Positions 28,002 to 38,996 of a stretch of DNA of 64,000 bases are shown here, one piece after another (positions within the stretch are counted from its first letter, which is position 1; every line of letters begins with the position of its first letter). Source of the stretch: Monocercomonoides exilis (Eukaryota; Preaxostyla; Oxymonadida; Polymastigidae). Under the pieces are notes generated by a model. It ran no database searches, was not told where the DNA came from, and was given only the letters and a program-made list of their open reading frames with translations. The DNA lies in contig LSRY02000031.1 of the NCBI GenBank assembly GCA_001643675.2, forward strand, positions 706,001-770,000, read 5' to 3'. The position numbers and the translations under genes were made by a program.

Positions 28002-31000
28002 TTATTCAATTTTCATATTTTCAGACTCGCCTTCCGTTCCAATTTCCTTGGATTCTCTTTCATTGCCTTTGCTCTCTTGCATCAGCCCCAATGCATCCGT
28101 CACTGTGAGCATCGCTGCTCCTGGAGGAAAGTTTCCAATCAGCTCTCTCTTCACATCTCCCAGTGATATGCGATCCTCACTTTCTGTCCGAGTGCACGCA
28201 ATGATCAATCCACCCAGATTGCTCCCTTCAGTCTTCAAAAAGTCTGGTCGCTCCCCATTCGCTATCTTCTGCCCTGCCACCACTCCCTCATACTCCCCAA
28301 ACGGGATCTCCAGCGTCACACACTCCCACACCATCATCCCAATCGAAAACACCACTGACTCCTTCGTCGCCCCCATCTTCTTGTTCATCTGCAGCTCTGG
28401 CGCCTTCCACCTCAGGCACTCCTTTCTGAAGGCATCCTCATCCTCTTCAAATGCTGATGAGGGAAGGGAGTCATCATCATCATCATCACCATTATCACTG
28501 GCAGATGTGACAACGGTTGATGATGAGATGGAGGATGAATCTGAATCATCATCTGACAATAAGTCAGAGTGCATCACAATACAGATCACCATGTGCTCTG
28601 AGAACAGAACAATGTGTGGGCTCAGATTATTCAATGACTGAAGTGGGTTTTCCATTTCATCAAACGAGTGGAGTGCCCCATTCGCCACCCAGAACAACAC
28701 CTGTGCAGCTGTTTGTTCTCTTTCTTTCAACGAGCCAATCGCCATCTCCTTCTTCGCATTCCTTCCATGCAACAGCATGAATAGTGAATCCCTCAGATCC
28801 ACAATCAGCTTCTCATGAGGAGATGAGCATGCCATGGCATCCACCAGGTTTGACATTGATGAGGTGGTTGGACACAAATCCTCCCCTCGAACAAATGTTG
28901 AATCTGAATCAGTTGTTGAAGTGGATGAAATGGAAGGCGATGGTGATCTCTTTCGAATCTCTTCTTCTTCAACCTTCTCAAGAGCCCAATCAGGAATCTT
29001 GTCTGAATCTCTTCCAAGAATGTATTCTGTTGAGCCACTCTCAGAAAGAAGATGTTCCGATGACTCTGAGTGTCCCAAGCTTTTTTCATAAACTCTCTTC
29101 TTTATCCTCTCTTCATTCTTCTTCTCTGCCTCCCTCTCTGCTCTCCTCCACTGCTCCTCAGGTGACATCTCCATCGTCACCATCTCAAATGCCTTTGGAT
29201 CCTTTTTCACTGTGTCATTCACAATCTCTTCCAATTCTTCTGTTCTTCTCTTTTGTCTCCTCCATCTAACAGCCAATATCACTGCCACAATTAGAATAAT
29301 CAATAATATCACAATAAGCACAATAACAATCAACAACAAATACGATTTCCCTTCTTTTCCTCCTTCAGCAAGTTTTTCTTCTCCATTTGTTTTTGATTCG
29401 CTCTTGTTCTTCAGAATGAATGAATCAGTGGATGATGGATTATTTCCATCCCCAAACAGAATGCACACACTCACTTCCACCCCTTCTCCTGCTTCTGTTA
29501 TCATCTCTTTTGGCAGTCTCCCTTCAACTTCGATCTCTGACACACATCCACTTTCATCAAACTCATATTTTTCAATCTGCTTTTCTTCTCCAATCTGCTT
29601 CACAACCATGAATGACAAGTCGCATGGCAGCAGCTCCTTCCCTTTGAACACAATCTCCACTTCTTCTCCCACTTCCTTTGCTTCAACACACTCCAACACT
29701 GGAACGAAGAATGGAGATGACCTCTCGGAAATAATTCCCTCAAAATTGCATCCTTCATTCAGAATCCAAAGTGAAGAATTATCTTTAACCCCATCTCCTC
29801 CTTTCAAACTCATCACATTCAATGTTCCAGAATCTGAGCAAATAATGTTTCGACGAAGAGAGGGATATTTATCAATAAATGGATTGTTGTTCTCAAATCT
29901 TCCATCTTTGATAATTATTGTGCCTCCACTCACACTCAACCCTCCCTTCGATGAGTTGCAAATCGTGGTGTCTCTCACAACTGCTTCACTCTTCGACAAG
30001 TCAACAATTGACCCATTCCATTTGCAAACTTCATCAGCAACTCCATTCCCTTCTGTTCCTGTTTCCAGATTCCCCTCAAACACGCACAAATCGATTAACA
30101 TTTTGTTTGCATTTGTTATCGTTACCTGGCTCCCCTTTGATGATTCTGATGTGCACTCATGAAAAGAGCAGTTGCACATCTCAAATCCACTCATCGGCTG
30201 ACTTGTGCAAACAATGCAAGACCCATCACTCGATCGGCTGATGTTTCTGAATGAAGACAACACCAATGACAAAACGAGTGATGAGTGGATGTTTTCAAGT
30301 GAGATCAGGCTTCTCTCTTCCAACTCAATATTTGTGGCTGCAAGCTTCGAAACACTCACTTTCTCACTTTTCCCACATTCAATCAACGAACTCTTGCATT
30401 CCACATCATCCACTCCCACATCCTCAAATGTTACCCTTTCTGAATGCAATATCATGAACACAGGCTTCGAGAATTTCAAGTGGCCAATACTGCACTTTTC
30501 TGCCTCAAACAACCCTTCTTCAACAACAATCAGAGAAAATTCAAAAATGGTCTGTGTATTTTCTGCTGTTCTGCTCTCTGACAAGAATGAAACAGATTCC
30601 AGAATGAGAGATCCATTCAGCTGGTGTATCAAGCACGAGCAGACAACATTCCCCATTCCACCAAAAACAAATGATACCTTCTCAATTCGAACAGATTCCG
30701 AGGTTCTCACAGCTCCCTCATTCCCAACCTCAATCTCTCTCACTTTTATCTCCCCATTCCTGCTCGCCTCCATCGACTTGATCGTCACCTTCTCAGCTGA
30801 ACACGAACCAGTCAATTCTGTTTCATTCCAAACAAACAGCTGCGAATAATCCGATGGGATGATGTGGCTCACCCCAACATTCAGCGATGAGCATGTGCTC
30901 TTCATCTCCCCACACTGCTTGCTGTCGCTGCTGTTCTCCACAATCGATGAAACAAATATGAATTCGCTCCTGAACACAAACACCCTCCTCAGAAGATCCT

Positions 31001-34000
31001 CTTCATCCCCATAATTGTCTGCTGTGCACCCCCATATCGCCAGCTCCCTCACAAATGGCTCCCCAAAATTTATCAGGAACTGTGACTCACTTATCTGCGA
31101 GTCAAGATCTGTGCACTTCACAAACACATCTCTCCCCTTCGATGCAACATTCTGAAGGAATGTGATGTTCGACAGCACAAATGGCAAAGTCTTCTGTGAG
31201 ACACTCTGTGATTTCAAAAACAGTCCTCCACCTCTCCCAATATTCGAGCAGAAACACCCTGTCACATTTGTGTGATTCACTTCCAGTCTCCCCCTCTCAT
31301 TGAGAAGGAAAAACACCCCTCCTCCTTCATTCGAGCTTGTCGATCCACAATTGTCAATCGTTGAATTCTCCATTCTCAATCTCACTTCATTTGAAATATC
31401 ACAACAAAGCAATGAGGGGTTGCTTGACACATTGTGCTTCACATTCACAAATGTGCATTGTTCAAATAGAATATTCCATATTTCTCCTTCATTATCATTC
31501 CCAATTCCAGGAATCACACTTTCACTCATCGCAATTGCACTTTTCCCACTCAATGAAATATCTTCAAATGTCACGTTGTTTATGGTTGTCACGCAACCAG
31601 CTGATATGCTCATTATCTCATGCATCGTTGAGAATCCAGCTATTTCTGTCTTTTCAATCGAAACAATTCCTTTCAATGCACCGATCAGCACAAATGACAC
31701 TTCACTTTCAGCATTGCCAATTGTGTGAATTGAGCATCCAATAACACTCGTTTTGATTGCTTCTGATCCTGCTTGGATAAGGATGTTTGCTCCGTTGTCA
31801 AAGGCACTGGGAAACAGAATCCCCAATTCACTGAATTGAGCATCCCCTTTGCACTCAACAGAAGCATCCCCATTCCCTTCAATTGTTTGAGCAAATTGGA
31901 TTTTGTCTGATTCCATATTTGTTCCTTCCACCTTCATCCCATTCATCTCAATCACACTCCTCACATCACAAATCCCATGAACTGCAATTGATTCAATCCC
32001 CAAACTTCTCCCTCGCTTCACCCCATAATCAACAGATCTGCATGGATACTCCAACAACCCACACACAACCACATTGTTTCCTTCCTCTGCAATATACACA
32101 CTCGATCCAACAGATTTCCAGAAATAGATCAACGGGATTGCACACTCCTTGTTTTCTCCATCATATCCTCTCATCGAGTCTTCTGTCAGCAACTCCAGTC
32201 TGTCTTTCACAAATGGAAGTGTTTCGTTCTTGATGCTCTTGGCAAGCGATGGAGATGAAATGAACAGATCCTTCCCATATTTCGCATTGTTTGGCTTCCC
32301 AGATGAAAAAACTGGTGAGGATATCACAAACCCTGCTTTTCCTTCTTCTTCTTCTTTCAGCATTTTCAGCATTATTCCTCCTCCATATCCAACACTTCCC
32401 TCTTCATTTGGTGCTGTGCAACAATAAAACGAACACAAATTTATCAAAAGATTCGTTTTCGAAGATGCCTCACAAAAGAGTGCACCTCCTCCAATCTCAG
32501 TTCCCTCCTCTCCAGTAATAGCACACCCTTCAAATGTGCAGTCATTTATTTTCACTTTGAAATCTCTTCCATCATCATTGTCATCATCCTTGTTCGATAC
32601 GCTTATGCATCCTCCACTTCCCCGTGAACGAGTAATCGATGAAAATGTGCATCCTGATATCTTCTCTATAATCCCTTCGTGGCACTCAACAACACACCCG
32701 TCTCCAAATGTGACCACTCCAAAATTGCTTTTCGTCATATTCATCGAAGGCACACTTTCTGCATTCCCTTCAACAACAAATATCGATGAATCTCCAATTT
32801 TCATATTCTCTGATCCAAACTCACTCACCTCCACAACCCCTCCAACAGCCTTCACAAACACTGTCGAAACAGTCTCAACGCCTCCTTCCATCCCACATTT
32901 GTTCAGTGTGAGCTTCCCTGAATGGCACTCAAACACACTTTCATGAAAGGTCAGCGATTTCTTCAAAGAGAAGATAACTCCAGTCACAGACACAGAAACT
33001 GTGTTTTCAATCAATCCACTTTGAGCTCCCTCTTTCTGATCACAAACATCACACTTCATCTCATTCGCTTTGGATGCAATGCTCCATTCATGTGAAGTCA
33101 ACTCCAATTCCTCCTCAAAGCCAAATGGCTCAAGAAGAGCAACATCCTTTTTCTTCCCTTCAAAATGGATTGTGGCTGCCTTCCAAATGGATGAACACGG
33201 AAACTCTTCAAATCCACACTTCGAGAAATCATGGCTCAGTGATCCTCCTCCCACAAACGCTGGTGCTGAAAAGTTGTTCCACAAATAGACACACAGCGGA
33301 ATAGGGAACGATTCATCCCCATTTTCATATCCTTGCATCTTGCTCTTTGTTTCCAATGAAGCTGTCAATGAAGTGATCTTCTCACTTGTTGCAGTTGATT
33401 CCAGATCGATTGAGTCAACAAAAATGTCACTTCCCCATCTGGCCCTGTTCCCTTCAAATCCTGATGAAATCAGAAAGTCTGCACTTATGTCTTTCACTTT
33501 CAGCCCAATTCCTCCTCCTCTGCCTTGTGTGGCTGAGGCATAACAGTTCTTCACAATGCCTCCATTCATCTTCAATGAACCAATATTCCCCATTTCAGCC
33601 ATCATTCCCCCTCCAAACTCACAGTCTTCATTCCCACAGCCATCAATCGTGCATCCATCAAGAGTTATCGAATGTGACCCTTCACTCACACTCATCAGCG
33701 ATGATCCTGCTGTTGTTCTCACAATGTTGCTGAACACACAGTTATTTAAAGAAAATATAACTGAGGATTCTTGAGGCAGAGATATCACACTCGTGGTGCT
33801 GAATGTTTGTCCCCATTTCACATCTTGCATCTTCAACTCTCCCCCTTCCACATTCACAAGTGAGTTCTGAATGCTCCTCTCTTCCGAATGAGCTGAATCC
33901 ATCGATATGTTCATTCGCTTCACATCCATCAACCCACTTCCCTCAACCTCAAACAGTCTGCATTGCCTGTTGCTTTCATATGAGGTGTTGTGGATCACAG

Positions 34001-35780
34001 ATAGATCGCTCACAGCCAACTCCCCTGTTCCAACACAAAACAGACTCAATCCATTCGCCTCAAATTTCGTTTCAATGGCTGAACCAGCTGGCGAAGCCCC
34101 ATTCACAGTGATCGTTTTCTCCCCAACATCAACTCCTTTGCCTTCCACAACTGTTCCACTCAACACCTTGATTTCCTCCACAAACCCCACAATCATTTGG
34201 GAAAGGCAATGACTAATGGTCAAACATGCACAACTTTCATTCAATCCACAGCTGAATGTGTTTTTTGCATTTGTCTGATTCTCCTTCGAAGCAACAAATC
34301 TGCTTCTTCCTCCTTCATTTGGAAGCCAATCGCTTTTATCTCCACCTGCATAATACCTAACCCCTTCAGTTCTTGAAGAATAACAGAAAGCAACTTGGGA
34401 GTCTGTGCTATTGTCCTCAAAATTAATATCATTTCCATACGGAGCTGTATTATTGTGGAAAAAGCAAAACCACAAAAGATTTCCATTAAAACCATTTGTC
34501 AGAATACTGACTGCTCCTCCACGTAAATCTGAATGACATCCTTGAAAAAGGCAATTATGAGCAACAATTTTATCTGTTGCAGTCCAACTTATATAGCCTC
34601 CTCCATCAGAATCCCCTGGCTTATTTCCGCTGCAATTTTGGAAAAAGCAATTCAATACACAATCTTTTGTTTTGTTTGTTTTTGAACTTAAAATCATCAA
34701 TCCTCCAGCATCATTTCCAGACCATCCATCTTTGAACAAACAGTTTTCAAAAAGAACTTGAATTGCCATTCCTTCGATTTCTGCCCCTGCACCTCCAAAA
34801 TTTGTTGATGCTACACAATAACACTCAACAAATGTGGAATGTTTCACAGTGCATTCTGCAATATTCAAAGCAAATATCCCCCCTCCTCTTGTGGATGTGG
34901 CATTGCATTTCACAAATGACGAATTCTCAACAGTCAGTGTTGCACTCGAATTGTCATGAACATACAGCGCTCCGCCACATGAAGCATTGCACCCAATCCA
35001 TTCAGCATTCGTAAATGTCTGTGTCACAGTGGTTTCAACCCTTTCTGTATTTCTCATTTTCCGATTCACTCTTTCATTCTGAACAAATGTGCAATTGTTG
35101 CAGGTGAATGAACCAGATCCTTCTGTTCCGCTCACAATCCCTCTTTCAAGAACATTCATCGATCGTTCAACATTACAATCCTCCATTTTGCTCATCCTCA
35201 TCATCATCTCTTTTTCAGTTTGTATTTCCTCTGTCTCACAATATTTCTTTGTGATATTCGCAAATTTGCAGTTTTGAATGAATTCAAAACTTCCTGAACC
35301 ATCTCTCAGAAAACTGCCTCCACTCCCACAAAACACAACATCCTCAAACTCACTATTTCTCACAAACAACGAAGGCAAATCACCCCCTTCCATCTTCACC
35401 ACACTCCCCATCATTCCACATTCCTGACCATTCCCAACTCTCAAAGTCGTGTTTATCAGCCAGCATGTCCCTCCGTTCCTCACATAATTCCCATTCCACT
35501 CGTTTTTTCTCACAAACACACTTCCCTCAACCTGCAGCAACGATCCTGCTCTTATTTCAATCATCACACAATTATCTGGCTTTTCAAGCAACATCCCTTT
35601 CATTTCAACTGATGAGTTGTGCATTTCGCAGAACATTTGAACAACACTTCCCCTTTCCAAAATTCCACTCTTCTCCATTCCACGAACATGGAAAGAATCA
35701 TATTCATTACTCAATCTGTCGTTTCTATCTATGCCACAAATGGCTGACAACAAACACACAAGATAAACGAAGAGAATCAT
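28002..35780 (-). CDS. Giant surface protein B: inverted paralog of protein A
   Basis: A 2592-residue type I membrane protein in one uninterrupted frame, TAA stop. It has a signal peptide at 1-16, then a beta-helix-repeat ectodomain with GGALYVHDN, GGGIFALN and similar repeats. The 'CG....PC' module motif occurs four times (C511, C855, C1240, C1623), one fewer than in A. The sequence around 'IPLCVYLWNN' joins the end of A's module 1 directly to A's module 3, so A's module 2 is the one missing, which explains most of the 432-residue difference. A transmembrane helix (about 2148-2172) and basic RWRRQKRR precede the same degenerate kinase-like region as in A (RWKAPEL, FSIGMMVWE, GERP). The last 80 residues (ISLGDVKREL, FPPGAAMLTVTDAL) differ from A. 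Confidence 0.93.
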   Translation of the reverse strand: MILFVYLVCLLSAICGIDRNDRLSNEYDSFHVRGMEKSGILERGSVVQMFCEMHNSSVEMKGMLLEKPDNCVMIEIRAGSLLQVEGSVFVRKNEWNGNYVRNGGTCWLINTTLRVGNGQECGMMGSVVKMEGGDLPSLFVRNSEFEDVVFCGSGGSFLRDGSGSFEFIQNCKFANITKKYCETEEIQTEKEMMMRMSKMEDCNVERSMNVLERGIVSGTEGSGSFTCNNCTFVQNERVNRKMRNTERVETTVTQTFTNAEWIGCNASCGGALYVHDNSSATLTVENSSFVKCNATSTRGGGIFALNIAECTVKHSTFVECYCVASTNFGGAGAEIEGMAIQVLFENCLFKDGWSGNDAGGLMILSSKTNKTKDCVLNCFFQNCSGNKPGDSDGGGYISWTATDKIVAHNCLFQGCHSDLRGGAVSILTNGFNGNLLWFCFFHNNTAPYGNDINFEDNSTDSQVAFCYSSRTEGVRYYAGGDKSDWLPNEGGRSRFVASKENQTNAKNTFSCGLNESCACLTISHCLSQMIVGFVEEIKVLSGTVVEGKGVDVGEKTITVNGASPAGSAIETKFEANGLSLFCVGTGELAVSDLSVIHNTSYESNRQCRLFEVEGSGLMDVKRMNISMDSAHSEERSIQNSLVNVEGGELKMQDVKWGQTFSTTSVISLPQESSVIFSLNNCVFSNIVRTTAGSSLMSVSEGSHSITLDGCTIDGCGNEDCEFGGGMMAEMGNIGSLKMNGGIVKNCYASATQGRGGGIGLKVKDISADFLISSGFEGNRARWGSDIFVDSIDLESTATSEKITSLTASLETKSKMQGYENGDESFPIPLCVYLWNNFSAPAFVGGGSLSHDFSKCGFEEFPCSSIWKAATIHFEGKKKDVALLEPFGFEEELELTSHEWSIASKANEMKCDVCDQKEGAQSGLIENTVSVSVTGVIFSLKKSLTFHESVFECHSGKLTLNKCGMEGGVETVSTVFVKAVGGVVEVSEFGSENMKIGDSSIFVVEGNAESVPSMNMTKSNFGVVTFGDGCVVECHEGIIEKISGCTFSSITRSRGSGGCISVSNKDDDNDDGRDFKVKINDCTFEGCAITGEEGTEIGGGALFCEASSKTNLLINLCSFYCCTAPNEEGSVGYGGGIMLKMLKEEEEGKAGFVISSPVFSSGKPNNAKYGKDLFISSPSLAKSIKNETLPFVKDRLELLTEDSMRGYDGENKECAIPLIYFWKSVGSSVYIAEEGNNVVVCGLLEYPCRSVDYGVKRGRSLGIESIAVHGICDVRSVIEMNGMKVEGTNMESDKIQFAQTIEGNGDASVECKGDAQFSELGILFPSAFDNGANILIQAGSEAIKTSVIGCSIHTIGNAESEVSFVLIGALKGIVSIEKTEIAGFSTMHEIMSISAGCVTTINNVTFEDISLSGKSAIAMSESVIPGIGNDNEGEIWNILFEQCTFVNVKHNVSSNPSLLCCDISNEVRLRMENSTIDNCGSTSSNEGGGVFFLLNERGRLEVNHTNVTGCFCSNIGRGGGLFLKSQSVSQKTLPFVLSNITFLQNVASKGRDVFVKCTDLDSQISESQFLINFGEPFVRELAIWGCTADNYGDEEDLLRRVFVFRSEFIFVSSIVENSSDSKQCGEMKSTCSSLNVGVSHIIPSDYSQLFVWNETELTGSCSAEKVTIKSMEASRNGEIKVREIEVGNEGAVRTSESVRIEKVSFVFGGMGNVVCSCLIHQLNGSLILESVSFLSESRTAENTQTIFEFSLIVVEEGLFEAEKCSIGHLKFSKPVFMILHSERVTFEDVGVDDVECKSSLIECGKSEKVSVSKLAATNIELEERSLISLENIHSSLVLSLVLSSFRNISRSSDGSCIVCTSQPMSGFEMCNCSFHECTSESSKGSQVTITNANKMLIDLCVFEGNLETGTEGNGVADEVCKWNGSIVDLSKSEAVVRDTTICNSSKGGLSVSGGTIIIKDGRFENNNPFIDKYPSLRRNIICSDSGTLNVMSLKGGDGVKDNSSLWILNEGCNFEGIISERSSPFFVPVLECVEAKEVGEEVEIVFKGKELLPCDLSFMVVKQIGEEKQIEKYEFDESGCVSEIEVEGRLPKEMITEAGEGVEVSVCILFGDGNNPSSTDSFILKNKSESKTNGEEKLAEGGKEGKSYLLLIVIVLIVILLIILIVAVILAVRWRRQKRRTEELEEIVNDTVKKDPKAFEMVTMEMSPEEQWRRAEREAEKKNEERIKKRVYEKSLGHSESSEHLLSESGSTEYILGRDSDKIPDWALEKVEEEEIRKRSPSPSISSTSTTDSDSTFVRGEDLCPTTSSMSNLVDAMACSSPHEKLIVDLRDSLFMLLHGRNAKKEMAIGSLKEREQTAAQVLFWVANGALHSFDEMENPLQSLNNLSPHIVLFSEHMVICIVMHSDLLSDDDSDSSSISSSTVVTSASDNGDDDDDDSLPSSAFEEDEDAFRKECLRWKAPELQMNKKMGATKESVVFSIGMMVWECVTLEIPFGEYEGVVAGQKIANGERPDFLKTEGSNLGGLIIACTRTESEDRISLGDVKRELIGNFPPGAAMLTVTDALGLMQESKGNERESKEIGTEGESENMKIE
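28246..29889 (-). repeat. Near-identical tract shared with protein A gene (copy 2 of inverted repeat)
   Basis: Counterpart of 9170-10813 in opposite orientation. Differences between the copies are few and many are synonymous (for example GAGGATTTGTGTCC against GAGGATCTGTGTCC). Similarity falls off abruptly just after the GERP codons, at about 28246. The poly-Asp stretch has the same length in both but differs in composition (DGDDDDDDD against DNGDDDDDD). Confidence 0.85.
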
Positions 35781-35922
35781 TGATTTTGTGATGATTATGG
35801 GTTCATGATCCCATATTTCTGGTTATATCCCATTATCTTTAAGAACAATAAATAAATATAATTTCCTGCATTGATTCCATTTTCTGAAACCAATTCTCTG
35901 AATTTATTTCCATTTTTCATCT

Positions 35923-36560
35923 TCATTTTATTGTAAATATTAATTCAGAGAAACTGCCTTCTTCAATTGATTTCCTCTTTTTTTCTTCAACTTTTTGAAT
36001 TTCATCTTTCCCAATAAATTCTGTTTGAATGAAATTCTTCATCCGCTCAGCTCCTTTTACATCTCTGGGCATCTTCATTAAAATATTGGCTTTCATCTCG
36101 AATCTTTTTGTTTTCTTCACTTGATTTTAAATTTTCCTGAAAATACAAATAAAGATATAAAAATATCAAAAGATGAAATGAAATAAAAATAAAAATACCA
36201 AGAAATAATTCCGAATGCTCAAAAGCCGCACATTATTGCTTTTGCTTCATTCAGTAAAAATTGCACCAATTCTTCACCGTGCCTTCAAATTCACCTTTTC
36301 TGGCACGTCTTTCCATGGAATTCCTTTTTCCTGTTTTTCAATGTATAAATTGATTTTTAATTTATTATCCTCTGTTTTTTCTCTTTTCTGATTTTTCTTC
36401 ATTTATTCCTTTATGTGATCCTCGTTTTGCTCTCTTCTATTTCTAATCAACTGTTTTTCAAGTCTTCTTCTTCTTTGAGGCATTCAATATTTTCCGTAAA
36501 TATTTGAATTCTCCTTTAAATTCAAATTGCATATTTATTTTTTGTTCAATCTCGTTTCAT
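35923..36560 (-). pseudogene. Possible decayed lysine-rich gene
   Basis: On the minus strand one frame reads as charged protein across several stop codons: EKQEKGIPWKDVPEKVNLKA (about 36290-36350), then after stops a 65-codon open stretch 35923-36120 (MKKTKRFEMKANILMKMPRD onward), ending TAA. A possible acceptor (TTGTATTTTCAG) precedes the last part. The family is not recognised; it could also be chance in A-rich DNA. Confidence 0.22.
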
Positions 36561-37471
36561 GTCATTCTTGAATAGTTATCCAATGAAATTCTGCCTTTTT
36601 CAGATATTTTCTTGTTCCTTCAAAATGCCTCTATCCATCCTTTTCTTGCATTTATTGAACATTTACTGTTTTTTGATGAATAAGAGGAGATTTAGAGATT
36701 GCTCAATCTTGATAACTGCTTTTCCAAGAAAATAATTTCCATATTCCCATTTTCGCTATTGTGTTGTTATGTTATTCACATCTTTGTGCAATCGGAGAAG
36801 GATTTGAATGTCTCTGTGATTAATGATCAAAATAATCCATTTTTTTGATGATTGAATAAAACGTTCCTAAAATACACATATAAAAAATTGTTTTGTTAAA
36901 AGAAAACCTCAAACCTTCAATTCATTTGGCACTTCCGTTGTTTTTGTTCTTGGTCTGTTTTCTCTTCAGATTCGAGTCTGACAAAGCAATCATTTTTTTT
37001 GCATTTTCGGGCTTAATGCAGCATTTCTGAGGCAAATGAAATTGGTCATAAAGAACAAAAAATAAAAGCAAACGGTTATTCCAAATATGACAATTTTGCT
37101 CAGGAATCACTTGGAATGAAATTGAATGAATCTTTTTTTGATAAGCAATCCATTCTGTCATTGATATCATAAGGTTTAGGTGTAAAAGCAGAGTTTTTGT
37201 AATAATACAAATAATAGAGCAGGAAGGAAAGTGAATAAAAATATTTGTGCTTCATCTGCCTTCAAAATAAGTAATTTTCTGTTTATTAAAATAACTGAAG
37301 CAAACTGGAAATTCCCGCTTCATGCACATGAAAATGAAAAATAAATAAATGTTTGTACAAGTTTCATCTTGAAACAATCTTCAACAAATTCAAAAAACTC
37401 CGGAAAACGGAAAAGAAAAAGTGCAGGAATTCTAATGTTATTATGGTATCAAAAATATTTATTTGAACATA

Positions 37472-37650
37472 CGGGACAAAATATTTTGCTTTATGAATTT
37501 TGTTCCATTCTTCTCTAACAAATATTTATCTCAATTCTTGAATTTTTCTGTAATTATTTGCTTTGTTAAGGTTGATTTATAATGATATAATTGAAGAAAA
37601 AGTTTAGAAGAAATCTCAGTTTTTTTCATAATTTCTAAAATTTTGCCCCA
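37472..37650 (+). mobile_element. MITE family 1, copy b (179 bp, TA-flanked)
   Basis: Bounded by TA at 37470-37471 and 37651-37652, with inverted ends CGGGACAAAATATTTTGC and AAAATTTTGCCCCA. It shares the internal block GCTTTATGAATTTTGTTCCA and a GAAGAAAAAGTTTAGAA-like segment with the copy at 47351. It is non-coding; length and ends match the other two copies. Confidence 0.8.
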
Positions 37651-38996
37651 TATGAAAAAATGATTTCTTTTTTCTGAAATTCCAAAAAATGAACACATTA
37701 GTTTGGATGCATTTAAAGGTAATTCCAAATATGCCAACTTTATAAATACAATAAGCAAAAGCATTTTTTATTGTTTCTCTGATAAAAGTGAAATTGTTAA
37801 AAACAAAAAATAATAAAAATATGGAAACTTGAAAATACATATATTCGATGTTTGGGTAACAAGGCAATAGACTATCATGCAAGCGTAATATATGGAGCTA
37901 ACAATTTCTTTTGAAGCGGAGGAATATAACTTTTATACACCAATTATTGATGGAAGGTGAAATAAAGACAAATAATTCAAATGTGTATTCGAAGGGCAGT
38001 AATGAAGAATTATGCTTTAAACGTTTATGCATGAATCAGAATTAATGTTTGCAAGTTGTATTAAGTGTTTATTTTCCTGAATAATGTTGAATGTGTTGTT
38101 ATGCGCATTTGAATATTCATGTTTTAATTAAGGCTGACAAAATGAAAATGCAGAACAAAATGATCGAGCAACAAACAGAGATATACCTTATAGTTTTGAA
38201 GAAGAAGAAATCTGTTTTCAGCAAGATGAAGAAAAGTGAGGAAATGGTTTTTTTAAAAGAAAGAAAGACTGGTGAGAAAAAGTGGAAATACGAAAATTGA
38301 GAGTGCTCATGATTCGCAAAACTCCAAACGGTAATTCTGGTTGAGGGAATGCTTAAGTTGAAAGATATTCTTTTATCTTAGAAAAGGAATTTAAAGAGGT
38401 AAATGAGGAAAGGAAAAAACAGAAATTGGGAATGCCATATGTTTCTTTTTTTGTTGGAAAGAGGTGAAGGGGCAAGTTGAATGTTTGAAGGATTCAGTGG
38501 AAACTCCTTGCCAGAAGAATGTGCAACCAAAGAAGAATAATTCAGATTCACACGTGTTTCAACAAGAGTCCTTGTATTTGTTATCGTTAACCTTCATAAT
38601 TCTAAATATCAAATAATCTCATCTATAACTTCTTCTTCTTCTTCATATCCTTCGGCTTGCAATGATCTCTTCCTGCCTTCTCATTCTCACTATAACTTGA
38701 AAGGATTCAACGCAGAAACACTCAAAAACGCATTTATTCTCCATCAATGAAATACAGCTGCTCACGTGTTGTAGAAAGCAATGGCTCATTTTCATCGTTT
38801 CTTCATTTTTCTTCTTCTTCCAGATCAAATCCCATCTTCCTTATATATTTCATCAGTCTGATCTGGAGCAGCACGCCAATCAACTTTGCCATTTTGGAGT
38901 CGGAGAAGTGAAGAGAAGAAGGCAGCGAGGGATGAAAAGCCATTGTAATCTTCATCTTCATCTTCAGCGCCTTTATTTGACCCTTCGGATGCGTCG

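Larger units (their letters stand above)
35781..38640. other. Intergenic region with a relic and a MITE
   Basis: Mostly AT-rich DNA without a supported gene. It holds a possible decayed reading frame at 35923-36560 (minus) and the MITE copy at 37472-37650. Open frames elsewhere in this stretch are short and have no features. Confidence 0.5.
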
